From the NCBI GenBank assembly GCA_951799445.1, contig OX637289.1:8089321-8153320 (forward strand): a stretch of DNA of 64,000 bases, read 5' to 3'. The translations under genes were made by a program, and so were the position numbers. Shown in pieces: positions 44,836 to 56,400 of this stretch. The DNA is from Pseudisothecium myosuroides. Lineage: Eukaryota > Streptophyta > Bryopsida > Hypnales > Lembophyllaceae. The first letter of the stretch is position 1, and every line of letters begins with the position of its first letter. Under the pieces are notes generated by a model. It was not told where the DNA came from. It did not search any database and was given only the letters and a program-made list of their open reading frames with translations.

Positions 44836-45854
44836 TTAATGGAGCTCTTTGAGGAGGGAGCGGCCGAGTTCCTTGGCAGGACTATAATATTCCAATGGGA
44901 TGCACACATTACACTGTAGCTTCTTGTTGTAAGGTAAAGTGCATTGCCAATAGTATTGGAAAAATACATCTTGCCAAAATACGGGGCATTGTTTTATTGC
45001 AACAAATTCTTGTTTGTTCCATTGGTGTAACTCACTATTTTGTCTTCCAACCAAACACAAAGGTTGTAGTGGCCCAAAGCTAAAAGAATCTCCATCAAGG
45101 TGAATGCAAGAAACACCTGCTGATTTTGTTGCGTTTTGACAGTACTCATCATTTTTTTTCTGCAGTACTTTAAAATTAGAAAAGTAATTTTTTAAAAATA
45201 AAAAAAATATGTCTAACGTATATACCTTTAAGATGAAGGTAACCACCAAAGGAAATTCATTAAAAAATTCTCTAAGCAAGTGAACTAGAAAAGTGCCAAA
45301 TCTCAAGAAAATAGATACTTTGATGTTTTAATTAGTTAAAAATAGAAAAAAGATAAATACATAAAATGAAAATTGGCCATTTGTAAGAACTCTTTGGAGA
45401 TGGGGTCATTCACCCAAAAAAATTCCAAAATAATATTTTATATGTTACAAAATGCAAGCAAAAAGAAGCACACTTTATTGACTTCCACACCACATAAAAT
45501 TAATTATTTTTAGAATTCCTTTAAGCAATAGCTATAAGTCTACTAGAAGACCATCTCCTCCAAATTTCAGCTCAAAATTCGGTTTTTTGGGTACTAAATA
45601 GTACTAAAAACCTCCAAATTGGCAAATGTGACATAAAATTGGGGGCTATTTTTGGGTAGTAAATTATTTTTAAAAATTACAAAAAAATTATACAAGGTGT
45701 ATAGTAGTCATGAGTACCTTACCTATAAATCTTGAGTCATTTGGAGCCAAAATGCAAAAGTTGTAGCCAAAAAACTAATTAAAATGCAAGGTGTGACGCA
45801 AAATAGTACAGGTGTTTCTTGCATTCACCCATCAATGCTAATCCAATGAACTAT
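44836..45854 (-). pseudogene. Unrecognised gene exon interrupted by a TIR element
   Basis: On the minus strand CTTTTTCTTCTACAG, a good acceptor with a pyrimidine tract, ends at 45855. The exon starts at 45854 and is broken by the element at 45098-45830. If the element and one copy of its 4-bp duplication are disregarded, the frame is continuous for 94 codons to a stop at 44836. The downstream part reads GDSFSFGPLQPLCLVGRQNS and ends ELGRSLLKELH. It is rich in aromatic residues and cysteines and matches no family I know. I did not find earlier exons. As it stands the exon is disrupted unless the insertion is spliced out. Confidence 0.5.
45098..45830. mobile_element. GGGTGA-terminus element with 4-bp duplication, copy 1 (733 bp)
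   Basis: The ends are AGGTGAATGCAAGAAACACC and, inward from the right, GGGTGAATGCAAGAAACACC, with ATCA on both sides (45094-45097, 45831-45834). It aligns over its length with 48719-49449 in the same orientation. There is no transposase. A non-TTAA 4-bp duplication is uncommon; Sola- or Academ-type elements are candidates, by inference only. Confidence 0.85.
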
Positions 45855-46342
45855 CTGTAGAAGAAAAAGTTCTTTTGGCGGAGTTGTCGTGCCAAAGAGA
45901 ATATTTTAGCGGGGTCAAGCATTTATTGTGCACTTCTTATCCATAAAACATCCAAGTGGGCTTTTCTGGTACGCATGTTAATGGAGTTGCTCTAACAATG
46001 CCTAAAAGTGACAGTTTATTATCTCACTATCTAAAAGGCCAAATGACCAAAAGAATGATGAAATTATTAGCAAAATTTAGAAAAACACACCCCATGTGGT
46101 TTTTAAAATGTTCAATGTTTTGGTAATATTTTACAAATTGTCAAATTTGAGAGTAAAAGAGACCCAATATATAACACTACACTCACCTTAAATGGACACC
46201 TTTGAAGTACAAAATGTCTCAATTCTCATGCGCTGCTTAAAAAGTTGTAGAGGTTTTGAATCTTGGAAGTGTTCATTAAAGTCAATATTTTGAAATGTTA
46301 AAGAACAAAAGGTCTTGTAATTAGGTGTACTAACCTTTTAAG
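45855..46342. other. Noncoding DNA between the gene remnant and the copia element
   Basis: It may contain upstream intron of the interrupted gene. No exon was recognised. Confidence 0.35.
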
Positions 46343-46525
46343 TGTTAGAATTAGGGTTTTGTTCTTAGTTTAGGATGAGGACTTTCATCCTCTTTTATTC
46401 ATCTACTTAGGTTTAGCTTATTGTGTATAAATCCCTGCTTAGCTAATGCTGATGCATCTTAATGCAAACTCATGTTTTGCCAAACTCTTGCGAGAACTCT
46501 TGTAAGATCACAGTGTATTCCAACA
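46343..46525 (+). repeat. 5' LTR of the copia element
   Basis: 183 bp, TGTTAG to TCCAACA. It matches the 3' LTR but retains extra bases near GCTGATGC and GCGAGAACTC. Confidence 0.93.
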
Positions 46526-46537
46526 TGGTATTAGAGT
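46526..46537 (+). other. Primer-binding site, initiator tRNA-Met type
   Basis: TGGTATTAGAGT directly follows the LTR and is one base off the usual copia TGGTATCAGAG. Confidence 0.85.
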
Positions 46538-48718
46538 ATATACATTAGATCCTCGGAGAATCATAGCACCTCAGAGTTAGTTTCGTACCTTAGCTGTCGT
46601 AGCACACTTTAGAGTACGTTAGCTTGATCTTTGTTTCTAAGGCGCAGTCCTGGCGGTGCCACCTATAGGTAGTCATCACACTCGTATAACACCGTCGTAG
46701 TCATGGATCCGAGCGTGAGAGATATACCAGAGACGATGAAACTAGTAGGACCAGCAAACTATGTCATTTGGAGTTACAAAGTAAAGATAATTCTTATGCA
46801 AGAAGGTTTGTAGTGTTTTATCGAACCTGGAGACCAAATTGATGGCAGCAGTTCGTCGAGCATCTCTAGTAGCACAACTATGTCCAGTGCAGTCAATACA
46901 ACCACATCACCAACAGGAACAATGCCATTGGTTACCATTCTAACAACACCAACGGTCACCATCCCAACTATTGTCTCCGTACCTATTATTGACACTACAA
47001 AGGCGAACGAGCATCGTTTTCGCGCAAGGCGGATAATTATTGCCTTGGTAAGAGATTCTTTAATCTTAAATGTTATTCATCTCACTGATCCGCAACTCAT
47101 TTGGCAACGTTTGCGAGCTGTGTGTGATGTTTGTAGCTCCGCAAGGAAATTGTTGTTAAAAGAACTGTTTTTTCCTCAGGTTAGCTGAAGGAACGAACAT
47201 AGCTGAGCATTTGCAGCAGATCAATCTGATTGTTACTCAGTTATCCAACTTAGGAATCCTTACGGCTGATGAAGATTTAATAGATTTCACTTTGAATAGT
47301 CTCCCACAAAGTTGGTCGACATTCAAACAAATCCAAAAGGGACGTGAACATCTACCTACATTTCCCGAACTGGAAGGACTTCTTCTGCAAGAAGAACATG
47401 GGCGTCATTTGGACACCGAGCAAGTGAATCTCATCCGAACACAGAGAGGACAATCTCGTGGAGGTTACAAATTTTGCGGGCGCTCATTTTTAGGACGGAG
47501 CTTACAACAAACCAAACGTATCAGTTCCGCATCGCACAACAGTCAAAATCGCGCTCCGCACTAAGCCCGCCAATCACGTAGTACCGATAGCCATGGTCCC
47601 GATATTTTTTGCCCCAAATGCGATAAACCTGGAAATATGGCACGAGATTGCACAAGACTCATGTTAGAAGAACGTATCAAGGTGATGCAACTTCAACTAA
47701 GCAACATTCAACGCAACCGACCACAACAGTAGGTACAACTTATCAAAGTTACATCTGATTATGAAGAAGATGACAATTTTGACTCTGACTCTATACCGCC
47801 ACACATCACAGCTTGCATCAAGGCCTTCACCAATGAACTTGATCCCGTGCCAGATGAGAGCCACGAGATTCTTTCATGCAAAGTTCTCAAAGCCTATATC
47901 AATCCCAATATTGAACAAGACTGGTTTCTTGACTCTGGGGCTTCTTCCCATGTCACGGGAGATCCCAATCTATTGAATGATATTGTTCCATCTAGAATTT
48001 CTAGTATTAGGACAGCCGGCGGTGTTCATCACTGGGTCTCAGGTCAAGGCACTATAACAACAATTGACATTTCAGGAGCAATAAAGACTATCAATAACAT
48101 TCTTTACGTGCTTGGTGTCACTACCAACTTATTATTAGTCGAAAAACTAATAGATATTGGTTATCGAGTCCTCTTTGAATCTCAAACTTGCCAAATATAT
48201 GACAAAGATCAGCACAGCACAATCTTCTTATAAGCAATTCGGGATCCCCAAAACAATCTCTATCGCATTACAAATCAATTCTATTGACCCGATATTACCA
48301 TCTTCAGTAGCAACAATACTAACCTTCAGTTTTCGCCTCAGCTGTCTTTCAATATATCATCTTCCGTATCAGCAGTGCCTCATGCACAGTCCCCGCAAAG
48401 CCTGCAAAGCCTAGCAACAACAGCAACAAGTCTATACCCACCATTATCTCAACCGTCAAAATCAGAGGTACATCTTTGGCACCACAGACTTGGTCATGTG
48501 AATTACCAATCACTGTATCATATGACTTCTAGAAATTTAGTGGCTGGTGCTCCTCGAATCCCATTGCTTCGACATGTCTATTCCTCCTACCAATTAGGTA
48601 AACTAGCTCAAGACAGGAAACCAAAGTTAGAACCACCTTCACATCTAAACTTCTTCAATTGGTGCATTCAAATATTTGTGGACCTTTACCCATTACATCT
48701 ATCACTGGAAATAGATAC

Positions 48719-49449
48719 GGGTGATTGCACGAAACACCTGTATTATTTGTTGCGTTTTGCAATAGTACTCATGATTATTTCTAGAGTACTTTAAAATTAG
48801 AAAATCAATTTTTAAAAAAATTGAAAAATATGGCCAATGTATGCACCTTTAAGATGAAGGTAACCACCAATGGAAATTCATTAAAAATTCTCTAAGTAGG
48901 AGAACTAGAAAAGTCCCAAATCTCAAGAAAATACATACTTTGATGTTTTAATTAGTAGAAAATAGGAAAAAATTTAAATAAAAGAAATAAAAATTGGTCA
49001 TTTGTGGCAACTCTATGAAGATGGTCATTCACCAAAAAACCCACCAAAATAATTTTTTACATGCTTCAAAATGCTAGTAGAAAGGGACTCAATTTGTGGA
49101 CTTCTACACCACACAAAATTAAGTATTTTTAGAATTCCTTTGGCCAATAGCTACAAGTCTACTAGAAGACCGTCTCTACCAAATTTTAGCTCCAAATTCG
49201 TTTTTATGGGTACTAAATAGTACTAAAAACCTCCAAATTGGCATTTGTGACATAATATCGGGGGCTATTATTAAATAGTAAAATATTTTTAAAAAATTCC
49301 AAAAAAATAGACAAGGTGTATAGTAGTCATCAGTACCTTGTCTGTGAATTTTGAATCATTTGGAGTCAAAACCCAAGAATTATGGCCAAAAAACTAATCA
49401 GCACGCAACGTGTGACAGAAAATAGTACAAGTGTTTCATGCAATCACCC
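48719..49449. mobile_element. GGGTGA-terminus element with 4-bp duplication, copy 2 (731 bp)
   Basis: The ends are GGGTGATTGCACGAAACACC and, inward from the right, GGGTGATTGCATGAAACACT, with ATAC on both sides (48715-48718, 49450-49453). It lies inside copia integrase; the coding text on the two sides is in register once the element and one ATAC are disregarded, which fixes the duplication at 4 bp. Confidence 0.9.
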
Positions 49450-49922
49450 ATACATCTTAACATTTATTGACAATTTTTCTCGGAAGACATGGTTATACTT
49501 TATTTCTCACAAATCTTAGACCTTAGACTGTTTCAAACAATTTCGAGCCTCGGTAGAAAACCCTACCTAAAATATTGGTACTCTCTAAAGCGATAGGGGA
49601 GGGGAATATCTTTCTTCCGATTTTCAAGCCTATTGCACTGCCAGCGGAATTACCAGGCAGCTTATAGCAGGTTACTCTCCGCATCAAAACGGGATCGTGG
49701 AAAGAAAGAATTGCACATTATTAGAGAGGGACCAGAAGTGTAGTTACTGGTACAAAGATCCCAAAAGCCTTGTGGGAAGAAATAGCCCGCACAGTTAATT
49801 ATCTTCTAAATAGATGTCCGACAAAAGCTCTGAAACTTATGACACCCGAAGAAGCCTTTATAGGGACAAAACCTCACATTGGACATCTAAGAGTCATTGG
49901 TTGTACTGCGTGTTGCCATAAT

Positions 49923-50216
49923 CATTAGAAGAAAAATGAGCCTTTGGGAAGGCTGTGAGTTCTCGAACAACAGGGAACACTAGCTGAGAAAACGGGAAAA
50001 AAAATTGAATTTTTTTTTAATATTTTTAAATATTTTTTTATTATATATTTTCAATATTTTAATATTTTTTAATATTTTTTTATTGTGGCCACTATTCATC
50101 AATGATAATGAATAGTGGCCATTGTCTCTCAAAGGGACTGTGAGTTCCACTGCAGGGAACTTACAACCCCTTTGCAAAAGGAAGGAGCCCTCCCAAGGGC
50201 TGATTTTTTTCTAATG
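49923..50216. mobile_element. CATTAG-terminus MITE, copy c, inside copia
   Basis: CATTAGAAGAAAAATGAGCC on the left and inward CATTAGAAAAAAATCAGCCC on the right. The centre has long runs of AATATTTTT (50015-50085). It separates copia integrase from downstream sequence. No clear target duplication. Confidence 0.75.
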
Positions 50217-52558
50217 CCCAATGTTAAACGCCAAAAGCTTGACGCTAAGGCTATACCTACCATTCTACTAGGTTACGATGAGCATAGTAAAGCATACAGA
50301 TGCTATAATCCTACAAACAGAAAGATCATCATAAGCAAAGACGTTAGATTTGACAAATAAAACTTTAGCATACCTTCTCCAGAAATAACTGAACCCCTAC
50401 TTGATCCAACCTACTTAGACAAACTCTTGATTTCTCCATCATCTCAGACATCTTCCCCACCACTTACTCCTTCTATCTTACCTTGTTCTCTCCAATCCCT
50501 CTCAGATCCCAATCCTACTACCGTTCCCCATCTCCCTCGTTCAACTCCAAATCCACTTGCTTACAACCCACCCATTAGTGACCAACACACTCTCTAGCTT
50601 CCATTATCTCTCCAGAAGCTCATCTACCGCCCAAATCCGCTCCTAGTAGATTTGAAAGACCCTGGAAACAAAGCATCCGATTAGAAGGTTACGAAATTTG
50701 TTTATCTACAACTGACTTCAACATTTGTATAATCTCCAAGACTCCAACCACCGCAGAAGAAATCAACCTAGATCATGACAACATTACCTTTTGTCAAGCC
50801 AAAAATGATCCTGCCGGTTGGCGACAAGCCATGCAAGAAGAAATGCATTCCATCTGGAAGAATCAAACCTGGGAACTGGAACCATTACTACCAAGCAAAC
50901 GAGAAATCACATGCAAATGGATTTTCAAACTCAAAACTTCCATTAATACTCACCCACCTGTGAAAAAGGTTTGCCTTGTAGCTCGTGGGTTTGAGTAGAA
51001 ACATGGTATCAATTTTGTGGAAACATTTGCTCCCGTGATAAAATGGGCAACCTTGCGAACTGCTATTGCACTCGCGGCGGCAAAGTGTTGCGACATCCAT
51101 CACATGGATGTCCACACAGCCTTCCTCAACGGCCTTCTTAAAGAGGAAAGTTTACATGGGCCAACCTTTAGGCTTTAGAGTCTTAGGGAAAGAGCAACTC
51201 GTATGTCGTCTATTAAAATCTCTCTACAGACTAAAACAAAGTCCCCGCACCTGGTATGACAAAATTGACAACTCTCTATGACGGATTGGCATGCACCGGA
51301 GCAAGGCAAACAACAATATGTATTATCCCCATCAGGACGGAGAAACCCTAATTTTCTTGCTCTACTTTATCACAGGAAGTTCAGATAAACTTATTACTTG
51401 GCTCAAAGCTTTCTTCAAGACTAAGTTTGAGATGACTGACCTAGGACCTATTAAGAGATATCTTGGCATATATCCTTTGAGACTGTCATTCTAGGCATCT
51501 TCATTAACCAACGAGAATACTCTCAGTCCATATTGTAGGAATTTGGCATGAGTGGCTGTAAGACTGCCTCTACTCTCCTACCAGAAGGCCAAATTCTTGT
51601 TAGTGATATGAAAACTGACCCTGTAGACTCTCACTACTATTGTAGACTCAGAGGCAATCTTATTTTTCTCACAGTTACTAGACCAAATCTCTCCTATGTT
51701 GTGAATCAACTTAGCAGCTACATGGGAAATCCAAAACAAGGCCATCTTGAAGCTGCTAAACATGTCCTAAGGTACTTACAAGGAACCCTCAACTTTGGTA
51801 TTTTATACAAATTAGACGCTTCTATATCTATATCTGGCTACACGGACGTTGATTGGGATTCCTGCACCGAGACAAGAAGATCAATGGGAGCATACATGTT
51901 TACCTTAGCAGGAGGGCCTATTGCTTGGGAAAGCAAGAAAAAGCTCACTATCTCTTGCTTGTCAAACGAATTTGAGTATCTTGCGCTCAACGACGGCGCC
52001 CAAGAGGCCGTCTGGCTGCATCGACTTCTTCACGAATTACAGTACCTTGCATCTTCAAATCAAAAATCTTTCCCATCTTCGCATATGCTTGCAATGCCAA
52101 ACCCGAGGCCAAACCCTAGCATTCTACTTCACTGTGACAATCAAGGCGCCCTCAAATTAGTACAAAACCCTATCTTTCATGTCCAATCCAAACACATCAA
52201 AATTCACTATCATTTCGTAAAAGAGAGAGTCTTGGGGGGAGAAATCAAATTGAAATATATTCATACTGATTTGCAACCTGCTAATTGCCTTACAAAACCA
52301 TTTGGAAAAGGAAAATTTCAACAACATTGGACTTCATTGGGGTTGCACAGCAGAGACAATCTGCAGGTCAACATCCCAAGTCACTCTACTCTCTCTTCTA
52401 AATCTTACAATACATCGGCACCAAATAAGTATTCCTCAACTTCTACTGAAGATCCGAAGTTTTTATGTTGTGCGCCCCGAAAGCCTGTAACCTCTCTTGA
52501 GCAATCACCCCATGAAAAGTATAGACTTGGTGTAAGACCTCTCCTAACGGCGTAAAAT

Positions 52559-52969
52559 CTAGATTGCAATGTTGATGTCCCTCGCGAAATTTGCTAACAA
52601 CTGTCTCTTTGAGGATGCTTTGCTTCAATTGCAGCGATTATTTCTTCATCTTCGGCAGCCATCTCTCCTGAAATGCATCCGCGACAACTCTCATCTTCCA
52701 CGTCTGGTTCCCCAAGGAGCGCCTCTATGGTGTCCAAGCCCCAGCTGGACAATCGTGGCACCAACGTGAAGAATACCCACACTCCTAAACCTGCCTATCG
52801 CATTAATATGATGTTGCTTACAAATTCCCGCACCATCTACATTCCGGTTCGCAATTTGCGTGCCATCTGGTGCTCAATCTCTCAGGCAAGAAGTTTTGAT
52901 CTTCATTGTATAAACCACGCAAATACTCTGTACAGAAATGAGCACCCTACTCCTTGGATTGAAGGGGGA
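52559..52969 (+). other. copia 3' noncoding region and polypurine tract
   Basis: Follows the RNase H frame. GAAGGGGGA at 52961-52969, next to the 3' LTR, is the likely polypurine tract. The frame 52673-52975 shows no known domain. Confidence 0.7.
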
Positions 52970-53133
52970 TGTTAGAATTAGATTTCATTCTTAGTTTAGG
53001 ATGAAGACTTTCATCCTCTTTTATTCATCTACTTAGGTTTAGCATACTGTGTATAAATCCTTGCTTAGCTAACGCATCTTAATGCAAACTCATGTTTCAT
53101 CAAACTCTTGTAAGATCACAGAGTATTCCGGCA
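52970..53133 (+). repeat. 3' LTR of the copia element
   Basis: 164 bp, TGTTAGAATTAGATT to TATTCCGGCA; counterpart of 46343-46525. Confidence 0.93.
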
Positions 53134-53278
53134 CTAAGGTGAGACGCCTTTGATGGCATAGGTAGTAGAACTTAATAATTCTATATATTTGCTAAAAGAA
53201 AGTACAAAGAACTTGAAGACATGCATAAATACAAGAGTCACTGATCCAAAGATTGCAAATTGGTACAAAGATAGTAAT

Positions 53279-53528
53279 CATTAGAAAAAAATTCAGCCTT
53301 CAAAGAGGCCACAAGTTTGGCACCTCCGTGGTGCAATTATCGAAAAATATAAAAATTATATATATATAACTTGTTGTTGAAAACTTGAAATATGATGTGA
53401 CACTATTGGTGCCACATCAACGCCACACTAGATAGACAAATTTATTTATTTTTAATTCTGTAATTGCACCCCGGGGGCCAAAAATCAAAAACTTGCAATT
53501 TCTTTGAAGGTTGAATTTTTTCCTAATG
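53279..53528. mobile_element. CATTAG-terminus MITE, copy d
   Basis: CATTAGAAAAAAATTCAGCC on the left and inward CATTAGGAAAAAATTCAACC on the right, each followed by TTCAAAGA. 250 bp, no clear target duplication, no coding capacity. Confidence 0.75.
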
Positions 53529-53870
53529 GAAATATATAGCACTGTACAACTAAACTAATATATTTGTACACTATTCTAATAGAACTACCTCCAATATACA
53601 CTTCATTCAAGTTGCTATCAAATAGACCAAAGTTATTCTTCTTCTCAAAGGGTAGGACCATCTTAGGGCATCATAGCAAGTAAATAAATGTTGTCCCTAC
53701 CTACCAAACTGAGAATTCAAAGTTCTATTCCACCTTGAGTTCCATTTCAAAATCTCAATCTTTTACAAAAAATAAACCTTATACTTTAACTCCCTTTAAT
53801 GCAATGTTGCATATAAAAATAATTAGAAGATTTAAAAATTTTAAATTTTTAAAAAAAAATCAGCAACTAT
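53529..53870. other. Noncoding DNA
   Basis: Nothing recognised. Confidence 0.4.
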
Positions 53871-53872
53871 TA

Positions 53873-54274
53873 AGGTAGAGCCACCCATAACCGACCAAGT
53901 AAGGAATTCCGACATGATCAAGAGTAGTGAAGGCAAAACAAATATTTTTCGCAAGTACATCAATAGAAATGATAGGGATTGCAAAAAAATTGGTAATTTT
54001 ATTGCTTGAATTGAAATTACTACAAATTTTGGGAGGCAAAAAGTGCTCCGGACCCATGGCCAATGTCTAGACTCTTCCAATTCCGAGCATTCAAGAACTC
54101 TTTTCCTAATTATTATTTCCTATTTTCTTTTTCACAACTTAGGACATGTGTCATGTATTTATTAGTTCCAACCTTGAAAAGGGGAAAAAAAAAAACATTT
54201 TTTAGCTTGGTCAGAAATACGTACACCTGTAGGTCGGGAATGGGTCACTGGGTTGTGAATGGGTGGCTCTATCT
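53873..54274. mobile_element. AGGTAG-type element, family K copy 3, 402 bp
   Basis: AGGTAGAGCCACCCATAACC on the left and inward AGATAGAGCCACCCATTCAC on the right, with TA on both sides (53871-53872, 54275-54276). The interior (AAATTTTGGGAGGCAAAAAG, GACTCTTCCAATTCC, TTCCAACCTTGAAAAGG) matches 38684-39106. Confidence 0.8.
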
Positions 54275-54542
54275 TAGGTAGAAATTGGCAACAAGAACAC
54301 CCTTCACACCCATGCTTATTGCTGTTGATTGAAATACGTTTCGGAATCACCGGTACCCAAATTTGTTTCCTTGAATACACAGCATGTTGCAAACAATTCT
54401 CCCAACTAAGCCACATGGACTGAAATAGTGATAGCTATCCTTAGTGCCTCCGTCCTTTAAGACTTAAAATCTACAACCGAATAATACATATTTTTTCTCT
54501 TCCGCATTTCAGCAAGAACTTGAACGAGTTTGATCTGCTAAG

Positions 54543-54989
54543 ATGAGTGTGATTAAAGAGCCTTTGCGAGGCAATTCTACTCTGGATGTAGGTTCAAATC
54601 TGACAAGGTTCTCTTTCAAATCCGACAAGGTAGATTTGGTGGTTGCCGCAAGTAGACATTACATACGATTGCCATTTTCTCTTTGTAAAAGTGATGACAA
54701 CGGCTTCAATTCAATCTCTACCTGCCTTGCCATGTCGTACTGGACTGCTGGTGAGACTATTTGGTCTCGTATGGGCAGTTCGAACCCACTAGCTAGCTGC
54801 ACCTCTTTTGCATTATTTGGATATTGTCGGGAATCGAGCCCTTGTTTCCAGCTTGTTTCTGATCCACTTCAACCACTGGGCCTTACATTATTTTGGATCC
54901 AAGAATCCTTGAGCTGCACAGAATGTATCCAGCAGATATATACCACCAAGTTCCCACCGTTCATTCCATATGTACCTGGTCCCCATTGA
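54543..54989 (+). CDS. Unrecognised open frame, 148 aa
   Basis: An ATG-started frame of 148 codons lies in a locally GC-richer block. The product (MSVIKEPLRGNSTLDVGSNL onward) matches no family I know. It contains nine Cys residues and no signal peptide. It might be a lineage-specific gene, a retrocopy or chance; the lack of introns or homologous context keeps confidence low. Confidence 0.22.
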   Translation: MSVIKEPLRGNSTLDVGSNLTRFSFKSDKVDLVVAASRHYIRLPFSLCKSDDNGFNSISTCLAMSYWTAGETIWSRMGSSNPLASCTSFALFGYCRESSPCFQLVSDPLQPLGLTLFWIQESLSCTECIQQIYTTKFPPFIPYVPGPH

Positions 54990-55614
54990 ATACCACTTCC
55001 CAAAAGACCATGGAATCAGTCCGACGACAAGCTTTCGTGTGCAAGCAAGTCCCTGTTGTGCTGTATGACTGCCGACAGTTCATTACGAACTCTAGTTGCA
55101 GAAGTGTCTAATTAGAAGACAGAACTAAAGTGCAAGAGCCAACGTTCTTGTTTTGAAGACGCCTGAAGCACATCATGGAATCGGTTGGAAATGGATGAAC
55201 TGAAGGGGCACATATTTTAACAGTTGGCCTTCAAGTTGTCCGAACTTATTGAACCAAACGACCACACTCAATCCCTGGACAGTCAGGGGCCCTGGCCAAG
55301 TACCGGGACTCGGTCGCGGATTTCACGGCCGAAAGAGGATGGAAAACCTCAATCAGATTCAGGCAGGTCCGTCGCCCGGGACCATTCTACATCCTACTCC
55401 ATTCAAACATTCATCCCGAATCAGATGCGACCCATTACCGTGCGCACGATTTCAGGATCTCAGAGTTGCGCCAATGGGGCATCCGATCGACACCCCTACA
55501 ACACAAATTTCGCGGACCTGACTCAGTCAGGATCTCGATGGGAAACCAAGTGCCAACGCGGTGAACTGGACTTGCCGGTGGGATAGTTTTCAGTGTTGTC
55601 GGTACCCTTGGGTC
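54990..55614. other. GC-richer stretch without an assignable gene
   Basis: A frame at 55224-55586 (120 codons) starts MAFKLSELIEPNDHTQ and has no known motif. The composition differs from the surrounding AT-rich repeats, which suggests former genic DNA. Confidence 0.3.
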
Positions 55615-55617
55615 TAA

Positions 55618-55971
55618 GGGCATCTCCACTCTTGCTCTGAAAAATCGTCTCGCCAAATGGCTCCATTCTCCTTCCGGGCTCACCTTCCCCACCCTTGCTC
55701 TTCATATCTCCAATAACTTTGCATTCTCATTGGTGGGAATTGCTATAGTGCTCCAACTTTTCTAAAAGGAGACACAAAACATTGTCAAACAAGGAGAATC
55801 CAAGCTTGGAGAGAAGGAAAGCAGGTTCGTGAGGATTGTGGGTTGATGACATATTTGAGCGGGGCCGGGCTTTAATTTTTGGATTCCAAGGCAAGAGTGG
55901 GGGCAATTTTAGAGCACGGGCCTTGGATTTGAGTGACCAGGGAGTAATCCAAAGCAAGAGTGGAGATGCTT
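55618..55971. mobile_element. PIF/Harbinger-like MITE, 354 bp
   Basis: The left end GGGCATCTCCACTCTTGCTC and the right end (inward AAGCATCTCCACTCTTGCTT) are inverted repeats of about 20 bp, with TAA on both sides (55615-55617, 55972-55974). The GGGCATCTCCA end and 3-bp TWA duplication are typical of plant Harbinger-type MITEs. Internal copies of GCAAGAGTGG add further partial repeats. Confidence 0.78.
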
Positions 55972-56044
55972 TAAGGACAGCTTCAATGCAGACCGAAATA
56001 GGCCCCCTCAAAATGAACTGAACTTCTACCTTTTGATTGGATTA

Positions 56045-56400
56045 TAATTAGAACTTGAATTTTTTTTATGTTGAAAGAGCATTCAAGAGCATGGGAATAA
56101 TGAAACTCAAATGTAGAAAGTGGATGAAGAAAACAAATCACTTTATAAGCTAGCTAAAAGACAAAAATTATAATAGTATTGGTAAATCACGATTACCAAT
56201 GCTCTTTGCACTCCAAATTGGGTGTACTTTGCCAATATCGCTGTAGTTTTTGTCTTTTAGCTAGCTTATGAAGTGGTTTATTTTCTTTGTCCAATGTCTA
56301 AATTTGAATTTTCTTGTACCTATCCAAAGTACTTTTAAATGCGCTTTCAATGATAGAAATTTCAACTTCTAATTCCAAAACAGTGAAAAGTTAGATTTGT
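56045..56400. repeat. Large inverted repeat with perfect 23-bp core
   Basis: ATAAGCTAGCTAAAAGACAA and the next three A (56145-56167) is the exact reverse complement of 56247-56269. The arms extend imperfectly outward by about 100 bp on each side (for example TTAGAACTTGAA and TTCAACTTCTAA). The 79-bp loop is AT-rich. No target duplication was resolved. Confidence 0.75.

Larger units (their letters stand above)
46703..52558 (+). pseudogene. copia gag-pol, broken by stops, frameshifts and insertions
   Basis: The polyprotein starts MDPSVRDIPE at 46703 and meets a TAG after about 36 codons. The Gag zinc knuckle (CPKCDKPGNMARDC, near 47610) has Asn where His belongs. Protease WFLDSGASSHVTGD is near 47920. 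The GAG-pre-integrase piece (LWHHRLGHVNYQSL, near 48475) has lost its Cys pair. Integrase is cut by the element at 48719 and by a second at 49923. Reverse transcriptase pieces lie between 50760 and 51490; the YVDD active-site segment is not intact. RNase H with the copia signature GYTDVDWDSC is at about 51835, followed by CDNQGALKL at about 52130. It cannot encode a working set of proteins. Confidence 0.93.
46343..53133 (+). mobile_element. Ty1-copia LTR retrotransposon, decayed, with nested insertions
   Basis: LTRs at 46343-46525 and 52970-53133 start TGTTAGAATTA and end in CA. Five-base flanks TTAAG (46338-46342) and CTAAG (53134-53138) are a target duplication with one change. The order gag, protease, integrase, reverse transcriptase, RNase H identifies copia. 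Two DNA elements lie inside (48719-49449 and 49923-50216). The total is about 6.8 kb, or about 5.8 kb without them. LTR differences include indels of up to about 10 bp, so the insertion is old. Confidence 0.95.
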
